From Simmondsia chinensis (lineage: Eukaryota; Streptophyta; Magnoliopsida; Caryophyllales; Simmondsiaceae): a stretch of 64,000 bases of DNA. The translations under genes were made by a program, and so were the position numbers. The stretch is taken from NCBI GenBank assembly GCA_018398585.1, contig JAGTTD010000015.1, positions 5,833,001-5,897,000 on the forward strand, given 5' to 3'. Below are positions 59,116-64,000 of the stretch, piece after piece; the first letter of the stretch is position 1, and each line of letters begins with the position of its first letter. Below the pieces are notes generated by a model that was not told where the DNA came from, did not search any database, and saw only the letters and a program-made list of their open reading frames with translations.

Positions 59116-59918
59116 AAAAAGCTGAGGGCCCTTAGCTTTGCATCTATGACCTTACTCAAACTTCTCATCACAAAAGTAGCATAGGCCCTTAGCTCTCCTC
59201 TCCTGTAACTTTGCCATAGACAAGGTTCTGTGATTTCTATTGCCAAAGTTAGAGCCCTAAGCAATAGGAGTGTTCCTGAGGGCTGAATTTGTTCTTGTGA
59301 AGTTAGGGTTGAAGCTTGAGTTAATTTAGGGATGTTTGGAGTGGCTAGCAGTGGAACCTTTGAATACTTTAGTTGCTTAGCCAATGCCTCTATCTTAGCT
59401 TCAGCTAATTTGGCTAAGCAAGTAGCATGCTTTAGGGTTGCGGATTTCCTAGACCTCACCTCAAGCTCTAAGTCATCTCTAAGTCCAGATAAGAAACAAT
59501 TGATTAATTGGCCTTCATTCAAATCAGCTTGCACTGCTATAGCATCAAATTTAGCAAGATAATCCTTCACTGAGCTCTCTTGCTTTAAGCTCATAAGGTC
59601 AGACACAAGACCCTTAAAGGCATCACCAAACTTCACCTTTATTGAATTCACATACTCCTCCTAAGAAACCAATGTCAGATCTCCCTTAGTTCTTACATAC
59701 TGCAAGTGCCACTGTAAAACAAGCCCTCTTAGATGAATCGAAGCTAATCTGATCCTATCATATGCTCGTGTGTTGTCAATTGAGAAGAATTGTTCACATA
59801 TGTACAACCACCCATTCACATCCTCTCCATGAAACAGTGGGAAATTAGCTTTGCTTAATCGAGCAGTGTAAGCATTAATACCTGTTTGTGGGATTGGATT
59901 GCGATCGAGACTGCTCAA
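59116..59918 (-). pseudogene. gypsy C gag
   Basis: The minus frame reads KANFPLFHGEDVNGWLYICEQFF and LASIHLRGLVLQWHLQY, a stop near 59659, then SVKDYLAKFDAIAVQADL and INCFLSGLRDDLELEV. Near 59150-59190 another frame holds a zinc knuckle (CYFCDEKFE, stop, GHRC). Confidence 0.8.
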
Positions 59919-60191
59919 ATTAATAGCTGGGCAACTGTGTCCACCTTCGACCGTGCCTCCTCTTTCAACAGTTCGACCCTGCTATTAGGACAGAGCAATG
60001 ATCATCTTCGAGAGCTCCTGAATAGATCATCGCACCTCACGCAATTCTCCAGCAGAATGTTCAACTACTTTATTGGTTGATCGGATTTGAGCTGACATCA
60101 CCTCCTCCACCCTTCGGATCTCAGTAGCAGATCTTGTATTTTTAGCCATTGAAGTTCGTATTGAATTGAATTTCCACAGTCAAAGGAACCT

Positions 60192-60204
60192 GGCTTTGAT
60201 GCCA
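60192..60204 (-). other. Primer binding site of gypsy C
   Basis: The minus strand reads TGGCATCAAAGCC, two mismatches from the initiator-tRNA-Met complement, one base from the 5' LTR. Confidence 0.75.
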
Positions 60205-60205
60205 A

Positions 60206-60557
60206 TGATACCAAACTGAATTGATATTTCACAAATTCAAACCAATATTGAAGATAATAGAGAAATTGAGGGAGAAAGAGGAGAAGTTTTGAGGGAGAAA
60301 GACTTGTATTAGTATAATTGATAAACCCTAAAGGATACATCCTTAGCCTTATATACTTATATTGGAAATACATGATTAAATTGAAGGAAAAAAACAGGAA
60401 ATTACTAAAAATAGAGCAAAATTAGATAATTATCCAAAAATATTCAAACTACCAAAAAGGCATGTGTGTAAAGTAGCTCGAGCCAGGCACGAGCTTCCCC
60501 TGCAATTTCTACCAAAAACAGAGCCCAACCACTTTATGAATTTGGTTGACTTGTATA
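60206..60557 (-). repeat. 5' LTR of gypsy C
   Basis: 352 bp. The plus strand reads TGATACCAAACTG..TTGTATA; one base of the terminal TATCA is lost. Confidence 0.87.
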
Positions 60558-61022
60558 AATTCTCACAAATTTTGATCAGTCACTGATATTGTTCATTTCT
60601 TCCATGCGATTTAGGGTTTGAATTGATTGGATTTGAGCATTTGTCTCAAATTTCTTGTTAAAAAATTAAGGTAATGTTATTCTCAGAGTAAAATAGTCAA
60701 TATTGTAGATTTCAAGGTAATTTGTGGCTCGTATTGTTTGTAAGTCACAGAATTACTCTGACAATAACAATTTTTGCTCCATCAATAACAACTCCCAAAA
60801 TCAATTGTCTCAAAAATTTAAGTTCATGGATAAAAGTCTACGATTGGTTTTACACATTCTCTCACACAAATGTCTATTAGACTTGAAATGTGGATATTGA
60901 ACTGACCTTTATCATATCTTGTACTCAAATTATATTAAATTGAAAGTGTGGATGTTGAGATTCGAATATGTGACCTCTTGGTGAGGATTAATCTATTAGC
61001 ATGTTAAAGAACCAATCGTTAA

Positions 61023-61396
61023 AAAATAAATGGATTATTTATGCTAAAGGTCCCTATACTTTTATTATTGTGTTAATTTAGTCCCTTTACAACTGACATT
61101 GTGTCAATTTAGCCATTTGATCAAATTTAAGACAAATTATTGGCGTAGTTTTTAACGGGACAATCATGTTAAATGTAAATAACCTACTATAAATCTACTT
61201 GTTGACTCAAGTTAACCCAATCCATCATCTATGGCCGAATAATTAAAATTTTCATTAAAAAGTTGACACAAATTTTGCTCTGGGGACCAAATTGACACAA
61301 GATGAATTGTATAGGGATTAAATTGACACAATTAAAAATACAATAACTAAATTGATAAAGTATAGGGACCTTTGATGTTAATAACCCAAAATAAAT
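61023..61396. mobile_element. MULE-type MITE with 9-bp target duplication
   Basis: Element 61032-61387 (356 bp). Left end GGATTATTTATGCTAAAGGT and the reverse complement of right end GGGTTATTAACATCAAAGGT continue alike through CCCTATACTTT. aaaataaat flanks it at 61023-61031 and 61388-61396. A 9-bp duplication is typical of Mutator-like elements. Unit 1 shows the empty site at about 53060. Confidence 0.82.
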
Positions 61397-61669
61397 TGTC
61401 TGAGAAGTTTAAATTGATAGATAAAGGTACATACGGTATTATATGCCTTCTCACTAGCTCTCGTCATACATTGTACTTGAATTACGTTAAATTAAAAGTA
61501 AGGATGTTAGAATTTGAATACGTAACCTCTTGGTGAGAAATATACGGAATGATATCATATTAAAAAATTAACTGTCCCAAAAGCTTAATTACATAATGAT
61601 GACCACGGTTGGTTTTATAATCTAACTTCCAAATTTCCTTCAGTCACAAATTCAATCCTTCGCTAAAAA
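61397..61669 (+). promoter_or_regulatory. Proximal upstream region of the TIM17-like gene
   Basis: Last part of unit 2. A TATA-like GTTTTATAATC lies at 61611-61621, about 50 bp before the ATG. The same sequence occurs in unit 1 (GTTTTATAATG at about 53328) before the orphan ATGCCTTC. Transcript start not determined. Confidence 0.45.
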
Positions 61670-61999
61670 ATGCCTTCTTCTCGCATTTCATTTTCCCCGC
61701 TGTCAACCGACGAAATCTCCGACGGACCAACGGCGGAGCGGCGCCTCAGGGAGGCGGAGGAGCGGCTGAAGGAAGCCATAGAGGAGCTGCAGCTGCGGCA
61801 GAGGCGTGCGGTGCGCGGGGCGCTTCTACACCACCACACTCTGTGTGACCATCCTGATGAGTCCTGCGCGGCGCACGCCATTGGCAACCTGTGCCAGAGC
61901 TTTCTTCTCTCTTATGGCGTCCGTGTTGGTATTGGGATTCTTCTTCGCGCGTTCAAGCTTGCGCGCCGGCGATCTTACTCCTCGCTTCTTGATCTCAAG
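61670..61999 (+). CDS. TIM17/22/23-family, TMEM135-like protein, exon 1 only
   Basis: 110 codons from ATG to LLDLK, then the donor GTGAAT. GC-rich, unlike its surroundings. Residues 1-25 are Ser/Pro-rich; 23-50 form a charged helix (AERRLREAEERLKEAIEELQ); then comes a His/Cys segment (HHHTLCDHPDESC) and a probable membrane segment (NLCQSFLLSYGVRVGIGILL). It resembles the N-terminus of plant proteins annotated as TIM17/22/23 family and related to TMEM135, membrane proteins of mitochondria or peroxisomes. The rest of the gene lies past the right edge. The start fits the conserved upstream region shared with unit 1. Confidence 0.75.
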
Positions 62000-62061
62000 G
62001 TGAATTCTTGCCTATTGATGGCATCTATTTTGCAATGTGTAGGGTAGGTTACACGTGAGTG

Positions 62062-62520
62062 CTCTGGGTTTGGTGTGTTAATTTTTAGGTAAATTATACA
62101 TTAGTGTCCCGGAGTTTGGTGTGTTGATGTTTGGATAAATTACACAGGTTGGCTCTGTTAATTTTTGGTAAATTAGAGTGTCCCGGTGTTCGGTGTGTCA
62201 ATTTATGGGTAGATTGCACGTTAATACGGGTGGTTGGTGTGTTAAATTTTGGGAAAATTATGCATTAGTTTCTTGGGGTTTGTTGTGTTAATTTTTGGGT
62301 AAAATACACATTAGTACCCTAGAGTATGGTGTGTTAATTTTTGGGTTATACATTAGTACCGTGGTGTTTGGTATGTTAATTTTTGCATAAATTATATTAG
62401 TATCCTGAAGTTTGATGTGATAATTTTTGAGTAAATTTCACATTTGTACCTTGGAGTTTGGTGTGTTAATTTTTGGGTAAATTACACAATAGTACCCTGA
62501 AATTTGGTGCATAAATCTTT
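62062..62520. repeat. Minisatellite, about 45-bp units
   Basis: About ten imperfect head-to-tail units of the form GTTTGGTGTGTTAATTTTTG then GGTAAATTACACATTAGTAC then CCTGGA, differing by substitutions and small deletions. The unit equals the terminus of the adjoining foldback element. Confidence 0.88.
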
Positions 62521-62841
62521 TAATTGATGATCTTTGTGAAATGACATTTTAGTTTAAAAGTTATATGAATTTAATAAAATAATCCAAATGACAATGTGAA
62601 ATGGTATAAAAATTGGTAAACCCACCATCTCATCTCTATTCATCTCTATTAATCTCATCCCCCATGAACCACAATGTTGTGGCATTGCTAATGAAAAAGA
62701 GTAGGATAAGAGGCTGTAAACTCTGTTGTTTGGACTATTTTATTAAATATATATAATTTTTGGATTAAAATATTGTGTCATAAAGTTTGTAGACTAAAAA
62801 TTAATACACCAAATTTTATGGTACTAATGTGTAATTTACCC
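62475..62841. mobile_element. Foldback element 1
   Basis: Long inverted arms: GGGTAAATTACACAATAGTA..TTTGGTGCATAAAT at the left and its complement (ATTAATACACCAAATTTTAT..GTGTAATTTACCC) at the right, each over 120 bp, around a centre with CCACAATGTTGTGGCATTGC. Non-coding. Confidence 0.82.
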
Positions 62842-63190
62842 TTAATTTTTTAGTTCATAGGCTTTGTGAAATAATATTTTAGTCTAAAAGTTACATGTAA
62901 TTAATCAAATAGTCACAAACAATGGTGTTTAAGGGTGTAAAATGTGTCTTTCATCTAAATCTTCTTCATTAATAGTGCCACAGCATTGCGGTTCGTGTGT
63001 GGAATGAGAGAAATAGTTAGTGAATGGTGGGTTTACAAAAAAAATAAAGTCAAGTTTTACACTCTTTCACATTGTTATTTGGACCATTTTATTAAATACA
63101 TGTAACTTTTGGACTAAAAATTTATTTCACAAAGTTTGTGAACTAAAAAGTATTACACCAACCTTGGGGTATTAGTATGTAACTTATCCC
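62842..63190. mobile_element. Foldback element 2
   Basis: Same family directly following element 1. The left arm lacks its tip (starts TTAATTTTTTAGTTCATAGG); the right arm ends ATTAGTATGTAACTTATCCC. The centre has GCCACAGCATTGCGGTTCG. Confidence 0.78.
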
Positions 63191-63240
63191 AATGTTTGTT
63201 CATATATGCATATGTTTTCCTTTTTTTTTTTTTTTTTGAG

Positions 63241-63800
63241 TGCTGATATGTCTAGAATCAGGGGAGGAAAGGTTGAGGGAGAGAGGAGAACGGTGAGTGA
63301 AACGGGGGGGAATCAGTAATGCTGAGAGAATTGGAGAGGTTGGGGGGAGGGAATAATATTATGTGCTTATGAATGATGATTCACAATGAATACAATGGAA
63401 GGTATATATAGACCCCAATTACAGTTCCAACTCATCAAACTCTACCCTATTTGCTTGTATTCTAGCCCACTGCATATAGACAGATCAGATGTATCAATAT
63501 CTGCAGCCAACGGTCAAATTTGTGGGCTACTTCTAGCCAGATCAGGAAGTCCCATTCATGACCTTCTGAAGACACTCCAACCATGTATCAACTTGAGTTG
63601 TAGGTTCTTGAACTTGCATCCCCTTGCATATGTCCAGCTATGAAGGGTTCACTACAAAGAAAAGAAAACCCCTTTCTGTGTTTCTTCTTAATGTCAATGG
63701 CATTTAGGACTCATCCATCCTTCTTGGCCAAGAAGTGAGCTGTTGGTATATGGCTAGTAGTGCTTGCATTCCCAGGATGTCTGCTATGCTACAGTGAACA
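63241..63800 (-). repeat. LTR of a minus-strand retrotransposon running off the window
   Basis: On the minus strand it starts TGTTCACTGTAGC right after a purine tract (AGAGGGGG), contains GGGGTCTATATATACCTTCC (TATA box, near 63395-63410) and ends CATATCAGCA. TG..CA ends and order fit a 3' LTR of about 560 bp. The rest of the element lies beyond 64000. Confidence 0.6.
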
Positions 63801-64000
63801 CCCCCTCTAGAAAAGGTAGCTTATCAAGGCTTTGTTCGACGCCAGGAAGGAAGTGACCCAGGCTGGCGAAGGCTGGGGCCTCTTGGGGTAAGGTAGGCAT
63901 AGGGAGTGTTGTAAGCTTTTTGGCTGGAGCACAAGCATGGGTAGTCTAGTATGATCTTTCAATTCTCTAGGAAACAACTGATGAGATAATCGGACAATTC
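63801..64000 (-). mobile_element. Internal 3' end of the same retrotransposon (partial)
   Basis: Sequence next to the purine tract, expected to be the end of the internal region. No protein motif could be recognised in 200 bp. Confidence 0.4.

Larger units (their letters stand above)
55295..60557 (-). mobile_element. Ty3/gypsy chromovirus-type LTR retrotransposon C (minus strand)
   Basis: LTRs at 60206-60557 (5') and 55295-55653 (3') with TGATAC..TATCA ends, primer site TGGCATCAAAGCC next to the 5' LTR, flanks aattc at 55290-55294 and 60558-60562. gag, protease, RT, RNase H, integrase and a Tekay/Reina-type chromodomain remnant read on the minus strand with multiple stops. It sits in unit 2 at a site that is empty in unit 1 (near 46455). 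Confidence 0.9.
53424..61677 (+). repeat. Tandem duplication, unit 2 (with later insertions)
   Basis: Second unit, ending in the authentic start of the TIM17-like gene. It is interrupted by a TIR element (54722-55153), gypsy C (55295-60557) and a MULE-type MITE (61032-61387), none of which is at the matching place in unit 1. The interior match includes TGCAAAC, GCACACCGC/AAGACGAGGC and GAGGCTCTTCTGTTGCA at 46232 and 54640. Confidence 0.85.
62000..64000 (+). other. Intron 1 of the TIM17-like gene (to window end)
   Basis: Begins GTGAATTC after exon 1. No downstream exon is recognised. It is filled by a minisatellite, two foldback elements and a minus-strand LTR. Confidence 0.6.

Noticed and set aside
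61663..61887. Minus-strand open frame opposite the TIM17-like exon
   Set aside because: GC-rich shadow of the real exon; Ser/Arg-rich with no domain.

Overview
The window is nuclear DNA from a flowering plant, probably a eudicot. It has split genes with GT..AG introns, AT-rich non-coding DNA, long T and A runs, plant-type Ty1/copia and Ty3/gypsy retrotransposons, RTE- and L1-type LINE remains and many small inverted-repeat (MITE-like) elements. Only two host genes are supported. I found no tRNA gene, CRISPR array or prokaryotic feature, and the species cannot be told from the sequence.

Positions 1-28990 hold one very long gene on the minus strand, encoding the Obg-like ATPase OLA1 (YchF family). 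Eleven exons totalling 1086 nt (362 codons) join in frame at GT..AG boundaries. The last exon, about 32 codons judging from the family length, lies beyond the left edge. The exons are small and intact. The length comes from introns: intron 7 (about 7.4 kb) holds a complete chromodomain-bearing gypsy element with 5-bp target duplications, and intron 10 (about 6.7 kb) holds an RTE-type LINE with a second copy of the same family inserted into it behind a 20-bp target duplication. Both lie antisense to the gene.

Positions 29000-44930 form an intergenic repeat zone. It contains a head-to-tail pair of about 960-bp inverted-repeat elements, a short LINE-tail element with a 19-bp target duplication, a probable Athila/Tat-type LTR remnant interrupted by an L1-like LINE fragment with a DUF4283-like ORF1, and a complete but decayed copia element (38211-44275) inserted into the arm of a foldback element.

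Positions 44930-61677 are a direct tandem duplication of the upstream region of the second gene, a TIM17/22/23-family or TMEM135-like gene on the plus strand whose first exon is 61670-61999. The left unit ends eight bases inside a copy of that gene's coding start (ATGCCTTC at 53384-53391). Each unit later received its own insertions: gypsy B and a hAT-like MITE in the left unit; gypsy C (minus strand), a TIR element and a MULE-type MITE in the right unit. Each unit therefore serves as the empty-site control for the other.

Intron 1 of the second gene carries a 45-bp minisatellite, two foldback elements whose terminus matches the minisatellite unit, and the LTR of a minus-strand retrotransposon that runs off the right edge. 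The most unusual signals are the shared terminal tail of the RTE LINE and several very short elements (including one fused to a 5S rRNA-like sequence at the left edge), the promoter duplication cut at the start codon, and the minisatellite that appears to be an amplified transposon end. I see no new multi-gene system.
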